DNA of 64,000 nt. Origin: Rhizobiales bacterium 64-17 (GTDB lineage: Bacteria > Pseudomonadota > Alphaproteobacteria > Rhizobiales > Xanthobacteraceae). Positions 8,253 through 17,600 of this stretch are shown piece after piece. Numbering within the stretch: position 1 is the stretch's first letter; every line of letters starts with the position of its first letter. The position numbers were made by a program, and so were the translations under genes. The notes under the pieces were generated by a model that was given only the letters and a program-made list of their open reading frames with translations, did no database searches and was not told where the DNA came from. The DNA lies in contig MKWA01000010.1 of the NCBI GenBank assembly GCA_001899285.1, positions 62,001-126,000 of the forward strand. Reading direction: 5' to 3'.

Positions 8253-8939
8253 TCAGCCCTCGACGAATTCCGAGACAAGCTTGCCCTTGCGCCGCCAGAC
8301 CGTGTCGATGTCCTTGAGCCGCTCCGGCTGACCCCGCCGCTCATCCTCAAGCTGCATCGCAGCATCGAGCGTCATCTCCGCATCCTTGGCGTCGAGACGA
8401 TGCAGATCGCGCAGCCGTAATGTGATCTCCAGCGGATAGCCATTGGGATCGCGGAAATAGATCGATTCGAGAATCTCGTGGCGCGTATAGGGCGACACGT
8501 TCAGCCCACGCGCTTCCAGAGTTTCTTTCCATCTCACCAGCTCTTCCGGGCTTTCAACACCCCATGCGGTGTGATTGGCCGCGTAGAAGTGATGGTCCTC
8601 CGGCATGTAGCGTTCCGGACGGTCGGTGCCGAGATAATAGAAGAAGGCGATGGTCGCGCCTTTGCCGGCATCGAAAAAGAAATGCAGGAAATCCGGATGC
8701 CCCGGCGCGCCCCAGCCGCGTGCGCTGATGGTGTGGACCAGCGGAAGACCGAGAACATCGCGATAGAACTCGACGGTCTCGCGCAGCTTCCACGTCGGGC
8801 GCGCGGTGTGGTCGACACCGTCGAGACGCAGTTGGACATTATCATCCTTGGCGCGCTTGAGCGTGCTGACGTCGACATCCGCGGTGCGATAAGCCCGCTT
8901 GCTCGGATCCATGTAGGCCGAATTGCCGTGCTCACCCAT
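8253..8939 (-). CDS. VOC family (glyoxalase/extradiol dioxygenase-like) protein
   Basis: 228 residues from the ATG at 8937-8939, which follows a strong GGAGGAAACGTC site; the longer frame to 8975 has none. The vicinal-oxygen-chelate pattern is clear: WKLRETVEFYRDVLGLPLVHT, then HFFFDAGKGATIAFFYY with the first metal His, HHFYAANHTAWGV, and YFRDPNGYPLEITLRL with the final Glu ligand. Such proteins are extradiol dioxygenases or related isomerases. Its place in the locus suggests ring cleavage of a hydroxylated aromatic, but the substrate cannot be deduced. The 36 residues at the N-terminus before the VOC fold are unusual and unassigned. Confidence 0.87.
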   Translation of the reverse strand: MGEHGNSAYMDPSKRAYRTADVDVSTLKRAKDDNVQLRLDGVDHTARPTWKLRETVEFYRDVLGLPLVHTISARGWGAPGHPDFLHFFFDAGKGATIAFFYYLGTDRPERYMPEDHHFYAANHTAWGVESPEELVRWKETLEARGLNVSPYTRHEILESIYFRDPNGYPLEITLRLRDLHRLDAKDAEMTLDAAMQLEDERRGQPERLKDIDTVWRRKGKLVSEFVEG

Positions 8940-9093
8940 GACGTTTCCTCCGCTGTGATCCAACTCTTCCAACAATAACTAGGACACCTTTGCGCTTCCG
9001 GAATGGCGCGGCGCGATGCCGAGGCCGCATTCATGGCGATGGCCATCGCCATCATCGCCGATGACCGGTCCGCCTGGAACCGGCGAAACCACT

Positions 9094-9113
9094 ATTCGAC
9101 ACTATTGACGAAT
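9094..9113. promoter_or_regulatory. Candidate operator in the divergent VOC / TctC intergenic region
   Basis: Arms ATTCG and CGAAT (9094-9098 and 9109-9113) flank a 10-base centre; the left arm overlaps another CGACAC. It lies between the divergent genes starting at 8939 (minus) and 9172 (plus), so it could control both. This is weak evidence based on symmetry and shared half-site. Confidence 0.25.
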
Positions 9114-9171
9114 TTACAACAACTATGTGAAATTGACCTGAAACAACGATAATCACCTCGGGGAAACGTCC

Positions 9172-10134
9172 ATGAAGAAGCTGCTCGGCCTCTTTTGCTG
9201 TGCCGTCTTGTCCGCGCTGTGCACCACGCAGAGCCAGGCCGCCTATCCTGACAAGCCGATCAAGATCATCGTCAGCGCGCCGGCCGGCACGGCGCCCGAT
9301 CTCATTGCCCGCCTGCTCGGACCGACTCTCACCGAAATCTGGGGCGGCCAGACCATCATCGTCGAGAACAAGGCAGGCGCGAACGGCAACCTTGCCGCGG
9401 GTGAAGTCTCGCGCGCCGATCCGGACGGCTACACGCTGCTGATGACACCGGCCGGGACATTAACCGCCAACCCGTCGCTTTATCCGAAATCCGCCGTGAC
9501 CAATCTGACGCCGATCACGCAAATCGGTAGTGTTCCGTTCACGGTGTCGGTTCGTCCGTCGCTCGGCGTCAAGACACTTCCTGAATTGCTGGCGCTGATC
9601 CGGAGCAAGCCGGCGCAAATCAACTGCGCCACCACCGCCAATGGCAGCTTTCCGCATCTCGCCGCGGAGATGCTGAAACAGGACGCCAAGCTCGATTATC
9701 AGATCATCAAGCACAATGGCGGCGCCGCCGCCGGCACATCGGTCGCGGGTGAACACACCGATTTCGTGGTCGAGACCGCCGCGGTGCTCGCCCCGTTCAT
9801 CGAATCCGGCAAGCTTGTGCCGCTGGCAACAACCGGATCGGAACGCTCGTCGGCCGCGCCCAACCTGCCGACGGTCGCGGAGGCCGGCGTGCCCGGATAC
9901 AGCATGACCGGATGGATCGCGCTGGTGGGGCCGCATAACCTGCCCGACAGCATCGCCAACACGGTGCAGAAGGCTGTCGCCGAAGCACTCGCCAAACCGG
10001 GCATCCGCCAGAAGCTCGACGCGATGCGTTTCACCGTGATCGGCAATTCACCGGCGCAATTCAAGAAGGTCGTGGCCGACGAACGGGCCAAGCTGCAAAA
10101 GATCATCGAGCAGGCGGGCTTGCGGCAAGAGTGA
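9172..10134 (+). CDS. Bug/TctC family tripartite tricarboxylate transporter substrate-binding protein
   Basis: 320 residues. A signal peptide (KKLLGLFCCAVLSALCTTQSQA) is followed by YPDKPIKIIVSAPAGTAPDLIAR and VENKAGANGNLAAGEVSRADPDGYTLLM, both family hallmarks. The ATG at 9172 follows CGGGGAAACGTCC. It is the second Bug receptor in the locus and is divergent from the VOC gene. Again no TctAB subunits are adjacent. It probably feeds a carboxylate, perhaps an aromatic acid, to a transporter encoded elsewhere. The coding sequence ends 11 bases before a strong hairpin. Confidence 0.93.
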   Translation: MKKLLGLFCCAVLSALCTTQSQAAYPDKPIKIIVSAPAGTAPDLIARLLGPTLTEIWGGQTIIVENKAGANGNLAAGEVSRADPDGYTLLMTPAGTLTANPSLYPKSAVTNLTPITQIGSVPFTVSVRPSLGVKTLPELLALIRSKPAQINCATTANGSFPHLAAEMLKQDAKLDYQIIKHNGGAAAGTSVAGEHTDFVVETAAVLAPFIESGKLVPLATTGSERSSAAPNLPTVAEAGVPGYSMTGWIALVGPHNLPDSIANTVQKAVAEALAKPGIRQKLDAMRFTVIGNSPAQFKKVVADERAKLQKIIEQAGLRQE

Positions 10135-10145
10135 CGCAGCGCGAG

Positions 10146-10171
10146 GAACGGACGCGGGATCGCGTCCGTTC
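10146..10171 (+). terminator. Hairpin after the TctC-type gene
   Basis: An 11-base perfect stem (GAACGGACGCG / CGCGTCCGTTC) with a 4-base loop starts 11 bases after the stop codon at 10134. There is no U-run, so it is either a rho-dependent stabilising hairpin or a weak terminator. Confidence 0.55.
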
Positions 10172-10285
10172 ATGCCGGCTCCGCGGTCGAACCGCTCGAT
10201 CCGGCACCGCAACAGAATATTGTCGTGAAATCAGCACTGCTGCTCACGTCGTGAACCACGACATTCGACAGGGAGCCGTCGGCGA

Positions 10286-10537
10286 CTATGTCTTCGCCCG
10301 GTATTCCCAATGGATAGCGATCGCGGGAACCAGGAAAAAGACGACGTTCAGCACCTTCCAGAAGCCGATGACGTTGGCCATGTACATGCGCGTTTGATCG
10401 GCGCTAAAGCCGAAAAATGTCGCCATCGCATTCGATGTAACCCCACTGAGCGACATCAGCCAGGCGACAATGATCACCAACAGATTGATGATGAAAGCCT
10501 TGAACAGCACGTTTCTGATACGGAGCGGCGTTTCCAT
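10286..10537 (-). CDS. Small inner-membrane protein, two transmembrane segments
   Basis: 83 residues. Two clear hydrophobic helices: about residues 12-32 (LFKAFIINLLVIIVAWLM) and about 56-76 (VIGFWKVLNVVFFLVPAIAI). The ATG at 10535-10537 is followed by a frame with normal codon use. It looks like the small conserved membrane proteins of proteobacteria that carry an uncharacterised DUF, but I cannot name the family with certainty. It stands alone between the catabolic locus and the ialB gene. Confidence 0.7.
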   Translation of the reverse strand: METPLRIRNVLFKAFIINLLVIIVAWLMSLSGVTSNAMATFFGFSADQTRMYMANVIGFWKVLNVVFFLVPAIAIHWEYRAKT

Positions 10538-10596
10538 CGCACGATTCCTTCCTGACGGATCGACACGACCCTTTTAGGTCGGCAGGAGAGAGATGG

Positions 10597-10752
10597 CTAT
10601 GCGCCGATCGCGCCACCGTCTTCACGAATGATCACCACTGTGGCCGAGCGCGGCATCAATCCGTCCTGATGAGTCCAGCGACTGTGGAACCGGCCTGCGG
10701 CGAACGCCTCTGACAAAGTGGCCGCGCCGGGATGCCGTACATTGATAAGCAT
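10597..10752 (-). CDS. Possible 51-residue protein
   Basis: The frame from ATG 10750-10752 to 10597 encodes 51 residues (begins MLINVRHPGAATLSEAF, ends in ATVVIIREDGGAIGA). It forms the only plausible coding stretch in the 397-base gap between the small membrane protein and the IalB gene. There is no clear Shine-Dalgarno sequence. No family is recognised. It could equally be a chance open frame; the remainder of the gap shows nothing. Confidence 0.3.
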   Translation of the reverse strand: MLINVRHPGAATLSEAFAAGRFHSRWTHQDGLMPRSATVVIIREDGGAIGA

Positions 10753-10934
10753 GGTTTTATGTGTGGGGCGCATTGCGATGGCCGTCAGCCGCACCGAGGC
10801 TGCCGCTCGACGCGGTCGAACGGCTGGGAAAAGCCTCTCCCCCAATGCTGACGCGCAGACCGATTGATCTCGATCGAGGGCGCCGGGACTTTTCTCCGCG
10901 GACCACCCACTCCCTCGACGAGATCGCAGCAAGA

Positions 10935-11582
10935 TTATTGAATTGACCGATAAGCCTCTGCGAACTGGGTCAACGTCAGCGGCACGGTGATCGCCTGCTT
11001 CGACAGATTCTGGAATTCGACACCGAGTTGCTTGCCCGCTTTCATCGCTTTGAGCATGTCGGCGGAGACCGGCGACCCCGCATAGCAGCCTTTCAGATCG
11101 CAGGTCTGGATCACCAGTTGCAACGGCGGCTGCTCGTCGATGCGGACATTGATTCCCGCCGGCAGGAACAGGCCGACCGGCACCTGGACCATCATCACCG
11201 GCTGGCTGCCACTCGGCGGAACGCGCACGGACACTGACGCCAGCATCTGGCCGGTCTTGCCGAGGATCGCCGTCTGCTCGACCATGCATTCCGGCACGGT
11301 CTGACGGCTCGCGCTGTTGCAATGGGATCGCCACGCCGCCGCCACTGGCGCGGCCGCTTGCGCCGAGCCCGGTGCGGCAGAAGCAACGCGGCTTGCCACC
11401 TTGGTTTCGCGCGCGGGCTGGGTTCTGGTTTGCGCCGCCGGCGCGAATAGCGCCTTGTCGAAGGCCGGCTTTTGCGTCGCGTTCTGTCCCTGCGCGACGG
11501 AGCTGCCGGCCACCGCCGCGGCAATGCCGATGCCGAGAGCACCCATTCCGAAGATGCCAAGCCATGTGTTGCTGATGTGCAT
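10935..11582 (-). CDS. Invasion-associated locus B (IalB) family protein
   Basis: 215 residues from the ATG at 11580-11582, with AGGGGA upstream. A signal or anchor helix (TWLGIFGMGALGIGIAAAVAGSSVAQG) is followed by a low-complexity Ala/Thr/Arg linker. The IalB domain then begins at about residue 75: AAWRSHCNSA..CMVEQ, VRVPPSGSQPVMMVQVPVGLFLPAGI, CDLKGCYAGSPV and the closing LTLTQFAEAYR. The Cys residues and the LPAGI/PLQLVIQTCD pattern are diagnostic. In Bartonella IalB aids erythrocyte invasion, but the family is widespread in free-living rhizobia, where its role is unclear. It is periplasmic or secreted. The gene is downstream of the autotransporter on the same strand with a 35-base gap. 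Confidence 0.93.
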   Translation of the reverse strand: MHISNTWLGIFGMGALGIGIAAAVAGSSVAQGQNATQKPAFDKALFAPAAQTRTQPARETKVASRVASAAPGSAQAAAPVAAAWRSHCNSASRQTVPECMVEQTAILGKTGQMLASVSVRVPPSGSQPVMMVQVPVGLFLPAGINVRIDEQPPLQLVIQTCDLKGCYAGSPVSADMLKAMKAGKQLGVEFQNLSKQAITVPLTLTQFAEAYRSIQ

Positions 11583-11617
11583 CGTTGATCCCCTGCTGCT
11601 GTTGTCGTTGCGCGCCG

Positions 11618-14600
11618 TCACCAGCCGGCGCGGAATCCTCCGGTGATGCCGTAAGCCTGCGAACTGGAAGACCATTCGCTGGTCACGGCCGCGAACAGCG
11701 CGGCCTGCGGCGTGACCGCCAGCCGCGCGCCGAAATTGAACTTCGCCACATCGCCCGCCGCATTGACGCCCTGCGTCGTGAACAGGAAACCGGGCGCCGC
11801 ATTGAAAGACGGCCGCACCTCGCGATCGGGGGAATATTCATGCAGCCAGGCGACACGCGCGAACGGCATCAGAGTCATGCCGTTGCCCACGTGGAATCGC
11901 GATTCGAGATGCAGGCCGACTGCGCTCACCAGCGAACGCGTTTCCTGCGCCTGATAGGTCAGGCCGAGAATGCCGGGCGCGCCGGTGGCGGAGACGGTGC
12001 TGCTTTCCGCATAACCGTGCTGCCACAGCCGCGCGAATTCGACCGCCGTAAACGGCATCACCGTCAACCGGCTCACCTGGTGGCGTCGTCCAAGCTCGAT
12101 ACGGGTCGAAAGCTGATCGCTGGCGAACTTTCCGCGCGCGATCTCCGTCGGACCGACGCCCATGATCGTGCGCGTCGTATCGTTCTCGCCGCGCGCATAC
12201 TGCACATTGGCCGAGACATACCATGCGCCGCGCCGCGCCATGCCATAGAGCCCGACATGGGCCGCCTGCAGCGAGCCGGAGGTTGCGCGTTCGCTGACCG
12301 CGAAGTCACCGCGGCTGACGCCGGCGGCAATGCCCACCAGATTATCGCGCCCGACCTGCCGGTCGACACCGATCATGCCGCCGAACGTCGATTGCGAGAG
12401 ACCGGCAAAGCCGCCGCTCGCGTCGCCATTGATGGTTTGCCGTCCGCCGAAGGCGCCGCTCCAGGCGCGCCAGCGGTCTGGCTGCACCGGCCGAAGTTGC
12501 GCGAAGGCGGCGCTCGCCCGTTTCCGTCGCGGACCGTAGGACAAAGCCGTGTCGTCGTCCGGAACGATCACGCTGCCGGCATCGTCGGTTCCGTTGAACC
12601 AGGCCAGCGACTGATCCTGCAACAACGCGGCGAATTGCTGACCCGCCACGAACGCCGTCTGCTGCGCCGCGACCACGCCTTCGCCGCCGAGCGCGTCGTA
12701 AGCGCGCGCAAGACTCGGCATATCCGGCTGATCGAACAGCGCGGCGGCGATCGGAGCGAAAGCAGGCGAGCCTCCTGCGGTCTGGATCGCATTGACGGTA
12801 CTGGAAATCGAACGGAATTTCTGCGGCAGGCCGGCCGGCTGGAAATCGACGCTGTAACGAAGGACCACATCGGTCGCTGTCGGCTGAAACAGGTTGTATT
12901 GCGTGACCGCCGACGATGGCGCATCGAGCGTCAACCCGGTGTCGGTCACGCCGCCGGCCGACGACAGGATCGTGACCTCGTGCGCGCCCGGCTGGATATT
13001 GCCGCGATTGACCGGCGCCACCGACACCTTGCCAGTGACAATCGACGTTCCGCTGACGACGATCCGGTCGCCGTCGTTCGCCATGAAATCCACGCTGGCG
13101 ACATAGGTGCCGCCTGCCGATTGCGTGAAATTGCCGGTTATCGTGGTCGTCATCACCCGCCCGGCATCGCCGGGCGAAACAACGCCGTCATTGGCCAGCG
13201 TGCCGCTGCCGAGTGCGACAGTCGCACCCATGACAAACAGGCTGTCGGTCTTGTTGTTGAAGGTGTTGGCGCCGCCGCCGAGCGTGATCGAACCGATCAT
13301 CGTGCCGAAATTATCGACCGTGTCGTCGCCGTCGGTCGCCGTCATCGCAAACCCATCGACCAGCGCGACCGAGGTGACGATGCCGGAATTGCTCACCCGG
13401 TTGGCTGCACCATCGAGCAGGCCGATGCCCGCGCCGTTGCCGGCACCGCCGACAATCGTTCCGCTGTTGATGGTGACGACGATATCGCCGTTGCCATCCG
13501 TACCGATGCTCTGCGCCAGAATGCCGAATGAGTCCGTGCCTGTCGCGTGAATGTCGCCGGTTTGCGTGATGGTGACATTCGCGGCGCGGCCGGTGCCGCC
13601 TGTCGTGCCGGCAAAGCCGGTCAGCGAGCCGATCGCCTTGCTGTAACTGCGGCCGCCGCCCGCGCCGCCGCCGCCGCCGACGCTTTGCGCGAAGATACCT
13701 TCCGCGCCATCGCCCAGCGTCGTGAGCGCGCCGGTGTTGGTCACCGTCACGGCGCCACCATCGCCACCACCGCCGGCTGCGCCTGCGGTGAACGATAGCG
13801 TCTTCCCTTTTTCCGACAGCGCATAGCCGCCACCACCACCGACGCTCTGCGCCAGGATCGCATGCGCACCCGCCTCAGCCGTCGTGATCGCACCGCTGTT
13901 GATGACATCCACAACACCGCCGTTGCCGCCGGACCCGGCCGCGCCGCCGAACGCGACGGCATCGAAATCCTGCGTACCACCGGCGACGCCACCGCCACCG
14001 CCGACGCTCTGCGCGAAGATGCCGATCGCATTGACACCCGCCGTCTGCACCGCACCGGCGTTATCAACCGTCACATGACCGCCGTCGCCACCGCCTGCAC
14101 CATCGCCGCCGATGGTGACGAGGCCGGTGCCGCGCCCGCCATTACCGCCGCCGCCGCCGACGCTCTGCGCGAAGATGCCGTGGCTCAGATCGCCCTGCGT
14201 GACGAGCGTCGCGCCGGCCGCATTGGTCACGGTCACCGCACCGCCATTGCCCTGCGCGCCGCCCGAGGCGCCGACCACGACGACACTGAAACTTTGTCCG
14301 CCGGCATTGCCGCCGCCACCGCCGATGCTCTGCGCGAACACCGCGGTCGATTCACCGCCGGTCGTGGTGATGATGCCGGCATTGTCGATGGTGACGGCGC
14401 CGCCGTCGCCGATCGCGCCGCCGCCACCGCCCATTGTCACCGCGCTCAACTTGCCGCCGCCGCCATAACCGCCGCCGCCGCCGATGCTCTGCGCGGCGAT
14501 GCCGGCCGAGAACTCGCCGGAGGTCGCGATGCGACCCGCGTTGTCGATGCCGACGGTGCCGCCATTGCCGGCGGCGCTGCCGGTGCCGCCGAAGCTGAAG

Positions 14601-17600
14601 ATGCCGCCGCCGCTGCCGCCCGCACCGCTGCCGCTGTCGTTCTCGTCGTCGCCCGCCGCATAGCCGCCGCCACCGCCGACGCTCTGCGCGAAGATGCCGC
14701 CGGAGAACTGCGAGCCGGACGCGACGATGGTCGCATCCGCGCTGTTGGTGATGGCAATCTCGCCGCCCTTGCCGCTCGCGCCGCCCGAACCGCCGACGCC
14801 GATCGTGCCGGTGATGCCGGCAAGACCGTCGCCGCCATTGCCACCACCGCCACCGATGCTTTGCGTATAGATGCCGTAGGAGTTGTCGCCGGACACCTGG
14901 ATGACGCCATCGTTGACGACCGTCACCAGCTTGCCGTCGCCGGATGCGCCGCCCGAACCGCCAAGGGCGATCGAACCGCTGCGCGTGATGCTTCCCGCCT
15001 GGACCGGCACCAACAGGGTCAGCGGGTCGATCTCGAACGGCAAGGGACTGTCGACCAGCCCGGCGGTACCGGTCAGGCCATTGCCGCCGTTGCCGCCGCC
15101 TGCGCCGATGCTCTGCGCGCGGATGCCGTCAGAATGCTCGCCGGTGGTGACGATGCTGCCATGATTGGTGACGGTGACGACGCCGCCGTCATTGCCGGTA
15201 CCGCCCGCACCGCCGACGATGACCTGGAGGTTCGTCACCTTCTTCGCTCCCGACGGCGCCTTGCACACCAGGAGCAGCGTGCATTCGGTGCCGAGCGCCA
15301 TCGAGATCGAGTTGGCGCGGCCGCCGAGGCCGCCGCCACCGCCGATGCTCTGCGCCAGGATGCCGTAGGCCTCCGAACCGGCGGTGACGATGCTGCCGGA
15401 CTGATCGACCGTCACGGCGCCGCCGACATTGCCGCTGCCGCCGGAGCCGCCGACCACGACGTTGACGTTCGTGGTGTTGCCGGGATTCTCGGTCGCAGTA
15501 TCGTAATAGCCGATCAGGGCGCTGACCGCGGCGCCGCCGATACCGCCGCCGCCACCGACGCTTTGCGCGACGATCGCGGTCGCGCCTTCGCCGGTGGTGC
15601 GCAGATCGCCGACGCTCGTCACGTCGACAGCCTTGCCCTTGCCGCCGCCGGCGCCGGAACCGCCGACCGCGATGCCGATATTGATGTTGGAGCCCTCGCC
15701 CCGCGCGCCGAACACCGAGCTCATGGCGAACCCGCCATTGCCGCCACCCTTGCCGACGCTCTGCGCGAAGATGGCGTAAGTGTCCGCGCCTTCGGTGCTG
15801 ATCGAGCCGGTGTTGTTCACCGTCACAGCGCCGGCATCGCCGCCCGCGCCACCGGAACCGCCGAGCGAGACCGACATGTTCTTGCTGTCGAAGCCTGCGA
15901 ACGAGCCGGAATAGGAGAAGCCACCATTGCCGCCACCGCCGCCGACGCTTTGCGCGAAGATACCGTAGGCGCCCACGCCTTGCGTCGCGATCGCGCCATT
16001 GCGCGTCACGTTCACATCGTCGGCGTCACCGCCAGCACCACCGGTGCCGCCGAGCGCCGCACTGAATGTGGTGGAGCCGTTCGAGGGCGCGAGCGTGCCG
16101 GACACGGCGAACCCGCCATTGCCGCCGCCGCCACCGACGCTCTGCGCGAACAGGCCAACCGCACGGTCGCCCTGTGTGGCGATCATGCCGGTGCTGTCGA
16201 CTGTCACGGCCCCGGCGTTGCCACCCTGCGCGCCGCTGCCGCCCAGCGCCGCGCTCATCGCCGTGCCGTCCTCGCCGGACGTCACCGATGCCGACATGCT
16301 GAAGCCGCCGTCGCCGCCACCACCGCCGACGCTTTGCGCAAACAGGCCGAACGATCCCAAACCGGTGGTGAGAATGTTATCGACGCTGGTGACTGTCACC
16401 GCGTTACCGTCGCCGCCACTGGCGCCTGAACCACCGAGGCTGCTGCTCAGGGTCGCCGCGCCACCGCCGCCGATGGCGAGGCTGCCGGCGAAACCGCCCG
16501 AGCCGCCACCGCCGCCGACGCTCTGCGCGAACAGACCGTGTGCCCCATCGCCCGCCGTGGCGATGGTCGCCGTCGATCCGGACAGCGTCGTGCCGACATT
16601 GCTGTTGAGCGTGACGATGCCGGCATTCTGGCCGGTCCCACCGCTGCCGCCGAGCGCCATCGATCCGCCGTCCGCGCCGGTGCTGAGCGCGCTCGACACC
16701 GTGAAGCCACCATGGCCGCCGCCGCCACCGATGCTTTGCGCAAGAATGCCGTGCGACAGCTTGCCCTCGGTGACGATGACGCCGGTGAAATCCACCGTCA
16801 CGTCGGCGCCGACGCTGCCATTGCCGCCGCTGCCGCCCAGCGAGAGGCTGGCGCTGCTGCCCTCCGCGCCGGTTGACGTCAGGCTGAAGCCGCCGCTGCC
16901 GCCGCCACCGCCCACGCTTTGCGCAAAGATGCCGATCGCGCTGTCGCCATGGGTGACGATATTGCCGTCGCTCGCGACCGTGACGCCGCCACCGCGCGAT
17001 CCGCCGCCACCGCTGCCGCCAAGCGAGACACCGAACGTGCCGGTCTGTGACAGCGTCGCCGTGCCGCTGAAGCCGCCATCGCCGCCACCGCCGCCGACGC
17101 TCTGCGCGAAGATGCCGTGTGATCGCGCGCCGCTGGTTTCGATGTCGCCGTGGCTATCGACCGAAACCGCGCCGGCGTATTGACCGGAACCGCCAGAGCC
17201 GCCGAGCGCGACACCGAGATTGGCGCCGCCCGAATAAGCACCGGCCAGGCTGAAGCCGCCGGAGCCGCCGCCACCGCCGAGGCTTTGCGCGAAGATGCCC
17301 CTGGCCTGTGCGCCGGTCGTCACGATCGAACCGGTGCTGTCGACGCTGACCGCGCCGCCGATGCCGCCACCGCCGCCACTGCCACCGAGCGCCAGCGTCG
17401 CCGTCAGATTGGCCCCGACACCGCCGGAAATGGCGAAGCCGCCATTGCCGCCACCGCCACCGACGCTTTGCGCGAAGATGCCGTTGGAGCGGTCGCCGGC
17501 CGTGGCGATGTCCGTTGTGCTCGACACAGCGACGGCGTCGCTGCGCCCGCCGTCGCCGCCTTTGCCACCGATCGCCAGCGACGTGCTGACCCCGTTGCTC

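Noticed and set aside
10597-11565. Minus-strand frame of 322 codons across the IalB gene
   Set aside because: It runs through the IalB gene in another frame; only the last 51 codons lie in free intergenic DNA and are listed as a low-confidence gene.
11585-13531. Long plus-strand frame (648 codons) antisense to the autotransporter
   Set aside because: It is the reverse reading of GC-rich coding repeats and barrel; no start signal, no family, and the minus-strand protein is clear.
13862-16429. Plus-strand frame of 855 codons rich in Ala/Asp/Arg
   Set aside because: Mirror of the Gly-rich passenger repeats (GGC read backwards as GCC). The repeats explain its length.
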